NCBI GenBank assembly: GCA_902568425.1
Contig: CACFQM010000006.1
Span: 1 to 45,764, forward strand
Reading direction: 5' to 3'
Length of the DNA: 45,764 bases
Source of the DNA: an uncultured Pelagibacteraceae bacterium
Lineage (GTDB): Bacteria; Pseudomonadota; Alphaproteobacteria; Pelagibacterales; Pelagibacteraceae
The position numbers and the translations under genes were made by a program. Below the pieces are notes generated by a model. That model saw only the letters and a list, made by a program, of their open reading frames with translations, was not told the origin of the DNA and did no database searches. Of this stretch, positions 38,431 to 45,764 are shown piece after piece (positions within the stretch are counted from its first letter, which is position 1; the number at the start of each line of letters is the position of its first letter).

Positions 38431-39511
38431 GAAAAAAAAGAAAAAATTAAGAAAAATTAAAAAAAGGGTCAAAAAAACCCTTAAAAGACCAAAAATAAAG
38501 AAAAGAAAAAAACGAAAAAAAATCAAACTTAAATCGAGCAGAAAAGTTAGACCTGCTAAGATTTCTTCAAAAAAGCTTAATTTTAAAAAGCTTTTAAAAC
38601 TTCCAGAGGTTCAAATTAAATTTAGCTTTAAAGACCTTTTAAAAAAAATGATTTCCCCAATTACCAATAGAATTGTTGTTTATAAAAAAAATAAAATAAA
38701 AGACCAATTAAAAAAGGCCAAGGAAATTGAAAAACAAAGAGAAATACAATCTTCTTTAAGAAAAGAACTTCTTAAAAAAGAGATAAAAGAAGAAAAACTA
38801 TTAGCGAAAAAAAGGGCGGTAGAACTAAAAAGTTTTATAAGAGAAGAGCAAAAAATTATAAGGGAAAAAGAAAAAGAAAAACAAGTTAAATTTTTAGAAG
38901 AGGTAAAACTTGAAAAAAGCTTAGAGAAGTTCAGGGCTAGAGAGATAGAGGAAATAAAGGCCATTGAAAAGTATAGCTTAAATATTGAAAAGGAGGATTA
39001 CAAAGATTTTCAAGATAGAATAGATCAAGTCCGTGAAAAGTATAAAGCTCTTAGAAACGAAAGGTTAAGAAAGCGGGTAGAGGAACTGGGCGTTACTCTA
39101 TCAGATCAAGCAACAGTTGAAGAAATTAGAGCAAAAGAAAAAGCTTATTTAGCTCAAAGAGAGCTAATTGAGACGAGTTTGTACAGTTTTACTCGGAGTG
39201 CTACGAGCCTTGTATACCAAATAAATAAAAAATATTTACCAAAAAACGCAGATCTTTTAAGGGTTATAAATTTAGTTTATGAACAATCAGAAATCATTAT
39301 CAGGGAAGACCAAGAGCAAAATGAAAATTTTTTAATACTGATTTATGTAAAAGATCAGGATTCGAAAAAAGAAATTATAGTTGAAGATAAAATCAAGAAT
39401 GAGACTAGGGAATATAATCGAAATGAAATATTTAAATTTGGAGATGATTTAACTGACAGTCTTATACTTTATCTAGAGAGGATGAGAGAGAACTTTAAAA
39501 AAGCTAGTTGA
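38429..39511 (+). CDS. Lys/Glu-rich coiled-coil protein with a very basic N-terminus
   Basis: I do not recognise a named family. The 360-aa product begins with about 50 residues that are mostly Lys and Arg, with PKIKKRKKRKK as one example. A less charged segment (about 51-85) comes next, then a long charged helix that should form a coiled coil (about 88-230). The C-terminal domain (about 245-360) looks globular, with YSFTRSATSLVYQINKKYL and FLILIYVKDQ. No signal peptide or TM is evident. Nucleic-acid binding by the basic tail is inference. It overlaps the convergent hydrolase by eight bases. The start is inside a hairpin. Confidence 0.75.
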   Translation: MKKKKKLRKIKKRVKKTLKRPKIKKRKKRKKIKLKSSRKVRPAKISSKKLNFKKLLKLPEVQIKFSFKDLLKKMISPITNRIVVYKKNKIKDQLKKAKEIEKQREIQSSLRKELLKKEIKEEKLLAKKRAVELKSFIREEQKIIREKEKEKQVKFLEEVKLEKSLEKFRAREIEEIKAIEKYSLNIEKEDYKDFQDRIDQVREKYKALRNERLRKRVEELGVTLSDQATVEEIRAKEKAYLAQRELIETSLYSFTRSATSLVYQINKKYLPKNADLLRVINLVYEQSEIIIREDQEQNENFLILIYVKDQDSKKEIIVEDKIKNETREYNRNEIFKFGDDLTDSLILYLERMRENFKKAS

Positions 39512-40586
39512 TTAGATCATCTAATTTTTTAATCTCACCAATTTTAAATAAAATTGCATCCTCTTTTTTGTAACCAACTTTTTCAGCATTTGCCTTGAAT
39601 CTAACTGGAGGTTCCCAAATAGGTTCTAAACTTAAAATTGCTGTACCCCAATGCATTCCTATAACTTTTTTAACTTTTAAATCTTTCATTAATGACAAAA
39701 GCTCTTCAGGGTTTGCATGGGCAGTAGATTTGTCTTTGACGGGAACAATTGGATAGAAATTATAGGCGCCCAAATTTCCAAAACCCAAATCAATAGGACC
39801 AAATTTTTTCCCTAATTCTTTATAAAAAGGCGCAGGACCAGTATCGCAGGCAAAAAAGATTTTTTTATCTTTATATTCGATTAAAAAACTTCCCCAAAGG
39901 CTTCTATTCGTATTTCCATCACCCCAAATCCACCTCTTGGACCAATGTTGGCTTGGAAGCATCGTCACTGTGATTTCATCATTAATTTTAATTTTATCAA
40001 ACCAATCCATTTCTTTAACAGTATCTTTTTTATACCCATTCCTTGTAAAATATTTTCCAAGTTTAAGAGGCGCAAGGACTTTAGCATTTTTGTAAGGAAA
40101 GTTTTTTATAGTACGAATACTCATGTGATCATAATGATTATGAGTTAGTAAAAATAAATTTATTTTAGGAATTTCTTTAAGAGTTAATGGAGACTCTATA
40201 AATTTTTTGGGACCAAATATCATAGGTCCATAATTTTTTTCAAAAACAGGATCAGTAATAATTGTAGTGTCTCCAAGCTTAATTATAAAACTCGCGTGGT
40301 CAAGCCACATTACATACGAATCAGATTTATGTTTTTCAAGATTTTTTAAAACTATTTGTTTATCTATTACATGTTCAGGTGGGTAATCAATCTTAAGTTT
40401 CTTTTTTTCCTCTCTAAAAACTTTCCAGTCCCATTTAAAATTAGGGTCTCTTTTAGGGCCACCCTCAAGATTTCTAAAAGCATGTAATTTTCCGTCCTTA
40501 TAAATATGATGATATGGTTTTTTATCCATCGCACTTAAATTATTAAAAGAAAAAATGAAAAGTATAAATAGAAAATATTTTATCAT
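39504..40586 (-). CDS. Metallo-beta-lactamase-fold hydrolase (NAPE-PLD/UlaG-like), secreted
   Basis: A 360-aa protein with an N-terminal signal peptide (about 1-19). Its metallo-beta-lactamase fold shows the metal motif THNHYDH (148-154), a later His in LPSQHWSKR, an Asp in FACDTGPAP and a final His in VIGMHWGT. The WLDHASFIIKLGDTTIITDPVF segment (read in two parts about residues 94-114) is typical of the N-acyl-phosphatidylethanolamine phospholipase D-like group, which often degrades membrane lipids. A periplasmic lipid hydrolase is a reasonable inference. Its ATG overlaps the stop of a 33-codon ORF. Confidence 0.85.
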   Translation of the reverse strand: MIKYFLFILFIFSFNNLSAMDKKPYHHIYKDGKLHAFRNLEGGPKRDPNFKWDWKVFREEKKKLKIDYPPEHVIDKQIVLKNLEKHKSDSYVMWLDHASFIIKLGDTTIITDPVFEKNYGPMIFGPKKFIESPLTLKEIPKINLFLLTHNHYDHMSIRTIKNFPYKNAKVLAPLKLGKYFTRNGYKKDTVKEMDWFDKIKINDEITVTMLPSQHWSKRWIWGDGNTNRSLWGSFLIEYKDKKIFFACDTGPAPFYKELGKKFGPIDLGFGNLGAYNFYPIVPVKDKSTAHANPEELLSLMKDLKVKKVIGMHWGTAILSLEPIWEPPVRFKANAEKVGYKKEDAILFKIGEIKKLDDLIN

Positions 40587-40684
40587 TCGGTGTCTTTTTT
40601 ATCGTTTTTAGAATCAAAGTTCACGATTAAAAAAGACACCAATAGTGCGGCAATACCAAGCAGTACAAGGCCAATGGTTATCAT
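40583..40684 (-). CDS. 33-residue single-TM small protein upstream of the MBL-fold gene
   Basis: A short ORF: ATG at 40684, TGA at 40585-40583. The product starts MITIGLVLLGIAALLVSFL (one transmembrane helix) and ends with a hydrophilic tail DSKNDKKDTE. Its stop overlaps the next gene's start as ATGA. A plausible small membrane protein or coupling leader peptide; expression is unproven. The upstream AGAAA is a weak ribosome site. The hydrophobic helix plus charged tail is not what random AT-rich sequence usually gives. Confidence 0.6.
   Translation of the reverse strand: MITIGLVLLGIAALLVSFLIVNFDSKNDKKDTE
40589..40640 (-). promoter_or_regulatory. Long hairpin ending two bases before the MBL-fold gene start
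   Basis: GGTGTCTTTTTT (40589-40600) pairs perfectly with AAAAAAGACACC (40629-40640). Beyond an extra base, ATCG (40601-40604) and CGAT (40624-40627) extend the stem to 16 pairs with a bulge and a 19-base loop. In the message it lies within the small ORF and ends two bases before the downstream ATG, so it could block initiation unless the small ORF is translated. Confidence 0.55.
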
Positions 40685-40706
40685 ATTTTCTAAAGCGTTC
40701 CTAAAA

Positions 40707-40919
40707 TTAAGATTTTTTAGCTATCTTAGGACAGTTTTGTTTAGAAATTCTTTTTCCAAAAGCATCATTACTCATAGTTTTGTCAACAGACCAAATGAAT
40801 GATTTTTCATAGGCACCAGTTGATTTATCTGGACTAGTACATTTAGTACCAAGAACATAACGATTACTACAGTTTGCCAGGAATAATGCACACGTTAAAA
40901 TGATAATTATATTTTTCAT
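40707..40919 (-). CDS. Small lipoprotein, unknown function
   Basis: A 70-aa protein with a lipoprotein signal (lipobox FLANC, C17). The mature part is about 54 residues with two further cysteines (C27 and C63) that could form a disulfide, and a polar sequence without a known domain (GAYEKSFIWSVDKTMSND). It is 22 bases upstream of the small TM ORF, co-oriented with it and the hydrolase. Start ATG at 40919. Confidence 0.7.
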   Translation of the reverse strand: MKNIIIILTCALFLANCSNRYVLGTKCTSPDKSTGAYEKSFIWSVDKTMSNDAFGKRISKQNCPKIAKKS

Positions 40920-40972
40920 AAATAGAAAATAATTAGACTTTTTGTTTCAAGAGGGGCTGAAATTTGTTTTTT

Positions 40973-41770
40973 TTATGCGTCTAGAATAATTCTGTGCATC
41001 ATTCTTCTTCCTTGAAAAGGTGTGGCTGAATGTATGACTGAGTGATTATCCCAAATAACAATTGTGTTTTTTTCCCAGAAAAAGCTAGTTTGAAACTCTT
41101 TTTTCGTTTGATGGTTGAATAAAAACTTAAGAAGATTTTTAGACTCCTCCGCACTGAGATTTTTTATGGCAATTGTGTGACCAGGACTTAAATAAAGTGC
41201 TTTTTTACTTCCAACTTTTTTTACGATTGAGTGTTCAGCTAAGAAATCTTTTGACTTTCCAGTGCCTCTCTCAGCTTCTCGCTCAAGTCTAGTAACTGAT
41301 ATTGGTCCTGCTGAACTAAAAATACCTACAAGATTTTCAATTTGATCTTTAGTTTTTTGATCTAATGCTTCGTAGGATGCTAACTGGGAAGCGAAAAGAG
41401 TCTGACCTTGATCTTTCTTTACTATTTTTCCCATCAGACAAGTATATTTAGGAGTTTTATTTAAATAACTACTATCCGTATGCCATCCCTCACCGTAAGA
41501 TTTTCCTTTATCGTTCTCTTTTCTTTCTACAACAGTGATGCCTTTATGGTTTTCTAAATCTTTTAACATTGGATATTCTTTAATTTTACCTAGCTCTTGG
41601 GCAAATTTTAAATACTCACCTGGCTCTAAATTTTGGTCCCTGAAGCAAACAAAACCATAATTATTAAGAGCTTCTTTGATTTGGTTAATAGTTTTTGGTT
41701 CTATAGATTTAAGATCACAAGAAATTGAAGCACCAATATTGTTTTTAAACGGATCTACTTTTATATTCAT
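40973..41770 (-). CDS. TauD/TfdA-family 2-oxoglutarate/Fe(II) dioxygenase
   Basis: A 265-aa enzyme that uses 2-oxoglutarate and O2 to hydroxylate a small substrate. Iron ligands are in WHTDSSY (H97, D99) and the distal His in IHSATPF (H247), and the 2-oxoglutarate Arg is in the GRRMMHR segment. The N-terminal NNIGASISCDL and NYGFVCFRDQ are typical of the family. Taurine, another sulfonate or a carnitine-like compound is possible; no binding-site signature decides. It is coupled to the upstream DUF3047 gene by TAATG. Confidence 0.88.
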   Translation of the reverse strand: MNIKVDPFKNNIGASISCDLKSIEPKTINQIKEALNNYGFVCFRDQNLEPGEYLKFAQELGKIKEYPMLKDLENHKGITVVERKENDKGKSYGEGWHTDSSYLNKTPKYTCLMGKIVKKDQGQTLFASQLASYEALDQKTKDQIENLVGIFSSAGPISVTRLEREAERGTGKSKDFLAEHSIVKKVGSKKALYLSPGHTIAIKNLSAEESKNLLKFLFNHQTKKEFQTSFFWEKNTIVIWDNHSVIHSATPFQGRRMMHRIILDA

Positions 41771-42388
41771 TACTCACTACTAAAATAGATATCTCTATAA
41801 TATGCAATAATTTTTTGTTTTGAATTATTCGAGTCTGAAAATATAGCGATAAAGTTAGTAAAAGAAATACCATGTGTTTCTTCAAGTAATTCCTTAACAT
41901 TAACTTTTCGAGTATGCCATTCACCACTCTTATCATTTGATATTACATAATCTCTGCTTCCTTTTGTCCAGGGACTTTGTTGAAGAAAACCCTCTTCCAA
42001 AAAAGATGAGTGGGCTAAACTTACTAATTTTGCACCAATTTTTTTTCCATGGCCAACCATAACTCTAGCTGCCCAATCATGACCGTCCTTAGTTTTTTGA
42101 TCAATAATCTCAAAATCTTTTTCGATTTTGAATGAAATATTTAAAAAAGGCATTTCCTCAAGAAGGTCTTTATCTATTTCCATACCTAGACCCGTTGCTG
42201 TTCCGTCAGCCTCAGCCTTTAAATACCACCCTTTATCATCTTTACCATTACTATAATTAGTTTTTTTTTCCAAAACCTCTTTTTTTAAGAAGTTTCATTC
42301 CTTCGTCACTAAAATCGATTCGGAATTCTTTTGAATTGACAGTTGTAAAAATACATAGAACAGATAAAAAATATGTAAAAAATCTCAT
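41770..42388 (-). pseudogene. DUF3047 secreted protein, split by +1 in an A9 tract
   Basis: The first frame starts at ATG 42388 with a signal peptide (MRFFTYFLSVLCIFTTVNS) and reads KEFRIDFSDEGMKLLKK before stopping just past a run of nine A on the coding strand (T9 at 42261-42269). The second frame carries the DUF3047 body: GWYLKAEADG, KDGHDWAARVMVG, SGEWHTRKVNV and IAYYRDIYF. Removing one A joins them into 205 codons with the expected layout. The internal start at 42273 would give a signal-less 167-aa piece. Function of DUF3047 is unknown. Followed by a dioxygenase gene (TAATG). Confidence 0.82.
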
Positions 42389-42447
42389 GAATTACATTAT
42401 TTAAATTAAAATTTGTAATTTAGCAAATACACCGTATATATAAATGT

Positions 42448-43479
42448 ATGGATACAATACTAATTATACTTATAGTAGTTTTACTGGTTTTAAACATTTC
42501 AGTTATATTCTTCTTAATACGTAACAAACAACAAAAAACCGAGGATCCAACCCAAGCTTTTAAAAATGAATTCAATTTATTTAAAGATACGTTCAGCCAA
42601 TCATTTGGAAGTATGTCAAAAGATATAGCTAAAGATATGTCAGGCGCTTTGACTAGGGTAGATGAGAAAGTGGGGGTATTTAACAAACAAGTAGAGGCTT
42701 TAAATAAAAGCCAAGATAATTTTAGTCGAATTCTTGCAGGTGTTAAACAATACGGAGTTTTAGCAGAGTTTTCTTTAGCTTCCCTTTTGAAAGATTTGTT
42801 ACCCGCATCTCAGTATATTGAAAATGTAAAAATGAAACCTGATGAAACAGGAAATACAGTTGAGTTTGCAATTAAGCTTCAAGATGTTTTAGTTCCAGTT
42901 GATAGTCATTGGCCAATCGAAAAATTTAAAGAGATAGATAATGCTTACCAAGCCAAAGACAAAGAAGCATTGGCTGATGCCAGAAAAGATTTAGCTGCAG
43001 CGTTTAGAAACAAGGCTAAAGCAGTCAGTTCAAAATATATAGCACCTCCTAAGACAACAGATTTTGCAATTGTATACGCACCCACAGAAGGTCTTTTTGC
43101 TGAACTATCAAGTTACAGAGACCCTAAAACTAAAGAACTTTTACTAGAGGAACTCAGAACAAAATACAAAATCACAATTGCCGGACCTAATACATTATCT
43201 GCACTATTACAGTCTTATCATTTAGGTTTCCAAACACTAAAAGTTCAAAAACATGCAACTCAGATTTATAGTGACCTTAAACTTATATCCAGAAGATTTG
43301 AAAAACATTTTGATGGGATTATAGATTTAAGAAAAAAATTAGAGCAAGCCATGACTTCAACCGATAATTTTGGTAGAGATGCCAGATCTATAATGAATAC
43401 TCTGAATAATATTAAAGATCCAGGCACAGTAAAAGAGACAGTTGAAGAAAACTCTGATAAAATAAAAGTCTTTAAATAA
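42448..43479 (+). CDS. rmuC: RmuC-family DNA recombination protein
   Basis: Membrane-anchored nuclease-fold protein that limits DNA rearrangements. The 343-aa product has an N-terminal TM helix (about 3-24), a coiled-coil region (about 35-85) and the RmuC domain with VLAEFSLASLLKDLLP (read near residue 108), LVPVDSHWPIEKF and YAPTEGLFAEL. Gene context is a pair with sbcB 13 bases downstream, so two DNA-processing genes are cotranscribed. Divergent from the DUF3047 gene across 59 bases. Confidence 0.9.
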   Translation: MDTILIILIVVLLVLNISVIFFLIRNKQQKTEDPTQAFKNEFNLFKDTFSQSFGSMSKDIAKDMSGALTRVDEKVGVFNKQVEALNKSQDNFSRILAGVKQYGVLAEFSLASLLKDLLPASQYIENVKMKPDETGNTVEFAIKLQDVLVPVDSHWPIEKFKEIDNAYQAKDKEALADARKDLAAAFRNKAKAVSSKYIAPPKTTDFAIVYAPTEGLFAELSSYRDPKTKELLLEELRTKYKITIAGPNTLSALLQSYHLGFQTLKVQKHATQIYSDLKLISRRFEKHFDGIIDLRKKLEQAMTSTDNFGRDARSIMNTLNNIKDPGTVKETVEENSDKIKVFK

Positions 43480-43492
43480 ATAAATTTCCAAT

Positions 43493-44911
43493 ATGTCAAA
43501 TTTTGTTTTTTACGATTTTGAAACTAGTTCATCCAATAAAGCCTGGGGACAAATTATTGAAATTGGAGCTATACTTACTGATGATGATTTAAATGAGTTA
43601 GATCGTTTCGAAGCGAAGTGTAGGCTAGCACCGGGTGTCATTCCTGAAGCTATGAGTTTAATAGTTTCAAACACTACTCCAAAAAGATTAAAGGAGACTA
43701 ATTTATCCCATTATCAGATGGTAAGGCAGTTTGTAGAAAAATTAAAAAAGTGGGGTAAAATAACTTACATAGGTTGGAACAATATTGATTTTGACCAAAT
43801 ATTTTGGAGGCATACTCTTTTTCAAAGTTTAGAATACCCTTTTGCCTCAACAGTTAATGGAAATAAAGAAGGTGATCTAATAAATTTAGCTAGAGCTGCT
43901 AATCTCTACTATCCAGGTACACTTAAAAATAGGACAAATGAAAAAGGAAACCTAGAATATAAATTAGATACAATGGCCCCATTAAACGAAATTGAACATG
44001 CTGCACATACTGCTATAGGAGACTGCTTAGCTACATTAAAAATTGCAAGAATTATTAAAAAGAAAGCACCCAGTGTTTGGAATGCATCTCTTATGACTAT
44101 AAGTAAGGAAGAAAGTTTAAAAGTAATTAAAAACGAAAAACTTTTTTGCACAAATGAATTTTATTACGGCAAAGTCGTTCCTTTTGTTCAGACTTTTGTT
44201 TGTCAGCATCCAATTTATCAATGGCCAAAAACTTTCGATTTAAAACATGATCCTAATATTTATATGAGTATGCCTCTAGAAGTTTTAAAAACTGAACTAA
44301 AAAAACAACCAAAAGTAATGAGAACCTGTCGACATAACAAACACCCAATTGTTATGAATCCATCCTACATAGATAATTTTGATGCATATAAAATGATTGG
44401 AATAAAAAAACTGAGGGAAAGAGCTGAAATAGTAAAAAAAAATAAGGAATTTTCCGAAAAAGTTGAATTAATTTTAAAAGACGAGGCACTTGAGAAGGCA
44501 GAAACAAAATCTCAAGAAGATATATATGAAGAGGAAAGTCTATATAACTTTCCACCACCTGAAGATAATAAGATTTTAAGCGGTTTTCACGAGGTAGATT
44601 GGGAAAAAAAATTAGTTTATTTACAAAAATTTAAAGATAAAAGACTTCAATATTTTGGAAAAAAAATTATTTACCAAGAAAAACCAGACCTTTTATCAAA
44701 AGAGGATTATGACGAAATACACGGGACAATCGTAAAAAGAGTTTTGTCAACGACTGATAATAAGAAGTGGAATACTATACCAAGGACATATAAAGAAATT
44801 GATGATTTGCGAGCTAAATTTGAAAAAAACAAAGCAATTGAAAAACTTAAAATGCTGGAAGACATTAACGCATACGTTGAAGAATTAGAAAAGAACTACT
44901 CAAGACCGTAG
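43493..44911 (+). CDS. sbcB: Exodeoxyribonuclease I
   Basis: Processive 3'-5' single-strand exonuclease, 472 aa. The DEDDh exonuclease core is visible as YDFETSS (D8, E10), an Asp in GWNNIDFDQIFWRH and the HTAIGDCLAT motif (His and final Asp). ExoI-specific features are FEAKCRLAPGVIPEA and the C-terminal domain after about residue 200 with LDTMAPLN and the ENKILSGFHEVDW-like segment. It follows rmuC closely. ExoI is best known from gammaproteobacteria; its presence here may mark a different recombination toolkit. Confidence 0.92.
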   Translation: MSNFVFYDFETSSSNKAWGQIIEIGAILTDDDLNELDRFEAKCRLAPGVIPEAMSLIVSNTTPKRLKETNLSHYQMVRQFVEKLKKWGKITYIGWNNIDFDQIFWRHTLFQSLEYPFASTVNGNKEGDLINLARAANLYYPGTLKNRTNEKGNLEYKLDTMAPLNEIEHAAHTAIGDCLATLKIARIIKKKAPSVWNASLMTISKEESLKVIKNEKLFCTNEFYYGKVVPFVQTFVCQHPIYQWPKTFDLKHDPNIYMSMPLEVLKTELKKQPKVMRTCRHNKHPIVMNPSYIDNFDAYKMIGIKKLRERAEIVKKNKEFSEKVELILKDEALEKAETKSQEDIYEEESLYNFPPPEDNKILSGFHEVDWEKKLVYLQKFKDKRLQYFGKKIIYQEKPDLLSKEDYDEIHGTIVKRVLSTTDNKKWNTIPRTYKEIDDLRAKFEKNKAIEKLKMLEDINAYVEELEKNYSRP

Positions 44912-44945
44912 TTGACATTTAAAAAAAAACACATATCTATAAATT

Positions 44946-45266
44946 ATGCCAACAAAAAAAGTCACCGACGATAATTTCGATACAGAAGTAATAAAATCTC
45001 AAAAACCAACTGTAGTTGATTTTTGGGCAGAATGGTGTGGACCATGTAAACAAATTGGGCCTATCTTAGAGGAAATATCAGATGAAATGTCGAACGAGGT
45101 TGTGATCGCTAAACTTAATATAGATGAGGAAGTTAATACTGGAACAAAGTTTGGAATCCGGGGAATTCCGACTATGTTATTATTTAAGGCAGGCGAACTT
45201 AAGGCTACAAAAGTTGGAGCAACTACAAAATCTAATATTGTTTCCTGGATAAAAGAAAATATTTAG
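44946..45266 (+). CDS. trxA: Thioredoxin
   Basis: Cytoplasmic dithiol reductase, 106 aa, standard size. The active site is WCGPCK (C31, C34), preceded by VVDFWAEW and followed by the cis-Pro loop GIRGIPTMLLF. A 34-base spacer separates it from sbcB. Its stop overlaps the folC stop on the other strand by four bases. In many alphaproteobacteria trxA and folC are neighbours. Confidence 0.96.
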   Translation: MPTKKVTDDNFDTEVIKSQKPTVVDFWAEWCGPCKQIGPILEEISDEMSNEVVIAKLNIDEEVNTGTKFGIRGIPTMLLFKAGELKATKVGATTKSNIVSWIKENI

Positions 45267-45764
45267 TTAACTCCTAAAATATACCCAGCAAGATATAAGC
45301 TGCCAAATATCACTACTACACACCTTTCTTTTTTGGGAATACTATTCAAAGCCTGACGAATATTTCTTGAACTAATTGTATTAAAACCATTTTCAAGAGC
45401 AATTCTCTTTAATTCATATGGGTTGGATGAGTTTGGTTCATCTGGAATTTGTATTGTAATTAACTTTTTAAAATTACCTTTAAAATTTTTAATAAGTTTT
45501 TCTGGACTTTTATTTTTAAGACACCCCCAAATTCCATAAATTGGCACTTTAATTTTTCTTAGGTGATTAGCTAAATTTTTCGTAGAAGCATCACTATGGC
45601 AACCATCTACTAAAATTTTATAATTTTTATTTTTAGTCAGTTTACCTTTTATATAATTTACACGACCTTCAAATTTAATTCTTGGAACTGTTTTTTTGAT
45701 AATTTTAGGTTTAACACCTAGGTCTAAAGCAACTTTTATAGCTAATCCAACATTATCCCATAAT
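45263..45764 (-). CDS. folC: FolC bifunctional folate synthase, C-terminal part (5' end outside window)
   Basis: Folylpolyglutamate/dihydrofolate synthase, which adds Glu to (dihydro)folate. Only the last 166 or so codons are visible, open to the window edge. The frame reads LWDNVGLAIKVAL, then KFEGRVNY in place of the usual WPGR segment, and DGCHSDASTKNLANHL in place of the usual DGAHN. It ends CVVVIFGSLYLAGYIL, the family's conserved C-terminal strand (GSLYLAG). The GTG at 45547 is internal, not the start. Recognition rests on this C-terminal pattern and the trxA neighbour. Confidence 0.88.
   Translation of the reverse strand, partial: LWDNVGLAIKVALDLGVKPKIIKKTVPRIKFEGRVNYIKGKLTKNKNYKILVDGCHSDASTKNLANHLRKIKVPIYGIWGCLKNKSPEKLIKNFKGNFKKLITIQIPDEPNSSNPYELKRIALENGFNTISSRNIRQALNSIPKKERCVVVIFGSLYLAGYILGVN

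Noticed and set aside
40590-40802. 70-codon plus-strand ORF
   Set aside because: It lies opposite the small TM ORF and small lipoprotein, and its sequence shows no family features or ribosome site.

Overview
The window is AT-rich, extremely gene-dense DNA from an alphaproteobacterium with a streamlined genome, most likely a SAR11/Pelagibacterales-type marine bacterium. The taxonomic call is an inference. It rests on the RegB/RegA redox pair, the ChvI/ChvG pair, an ATP-synthase zeta subunit (DUF1476), the tsaE-amgK-murU block, heavy A/T codon bias, and spacers of a few bases or negative length. No stretch of 300 bases or more lacks a gene. I saw no rRNA, tRNA, CRISPR array, insertion sequence, integrase or prophage gene.

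Layout. 1-5758 (+): dnaA (5' end cut off by the window), dnaN, gyrB (no recF between them) and regB. 5765-9910 (-): a tightly coupled four-gene polyamine operon (ornithine-type decarboxylase, deoxyhypusine/homospermidine-synthase-like enzyme, N-carbamoylputrescine amidase, agmatine deiminase) lying between regB and regA (10061, +). 10647-12153 (-): bioY and an orphan ABC-2-type ATPase. 12202-20701 (+): polA, chvI-chvG, ahcY, tsaE, amgK-like, murU-like. 20691-23539: gpmA (-), then cutA, a VanZ-like protein, the zeta subunit, a secreted nuclease and a lytic-transglycosylase-like lipoprotein (+). 23529-28814 (-): operon msrA-sseA-RND adaptor-RND pump. 28862-32287: DMT transporter, AlkA-like glycosylase and phosphoribosyltransferase (+), facing an NCS2 purine permease (-) across a shared bidirectional terminator. 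32450-45764: an accessory-flavoured stretch with lipoproteins, oligopeptidase B, a membrane J-protein, a GT9 glycosyltransferase, a DapA-superfamily aldolase, cyclopropane-fatty-acid synthase, a Lys/Glu-rich coiled-coil protein, a metallo-beta-lactamase-fold hydrolase with a tiny upstream ORF, a TauD-family dioxygenase, a DUF3047 protein, rmuC, sbcB, trxA and the 3' part of folC.

Most notable. Three accessory genes within 7 kb (GT9, DapA-like, DUF3047) are each split by exactly one extra base in a homopolymer (A11, T7 and A9 on the coding strands), while A9 tracts in chvI and tsaE are in frame. This could be early pseudogene formation, slippage-tolerant or phase-variable expression, or sequencing error. 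Other points: an RND adaptor that appears to have lost its whole alpha-hairpin; a 33-codon membrane-peptide ORF whose message can fold into a long hairpin ending two bases before the next gene's start; a perfect 10-bp hairpin containing the start codon of the Lys/Glu-rich protein; and small insertions in conserved parts of GyrB and ChvI. I found no clearly new multi-gene system. These are local oddities in an otherwise recognisable genome segment.
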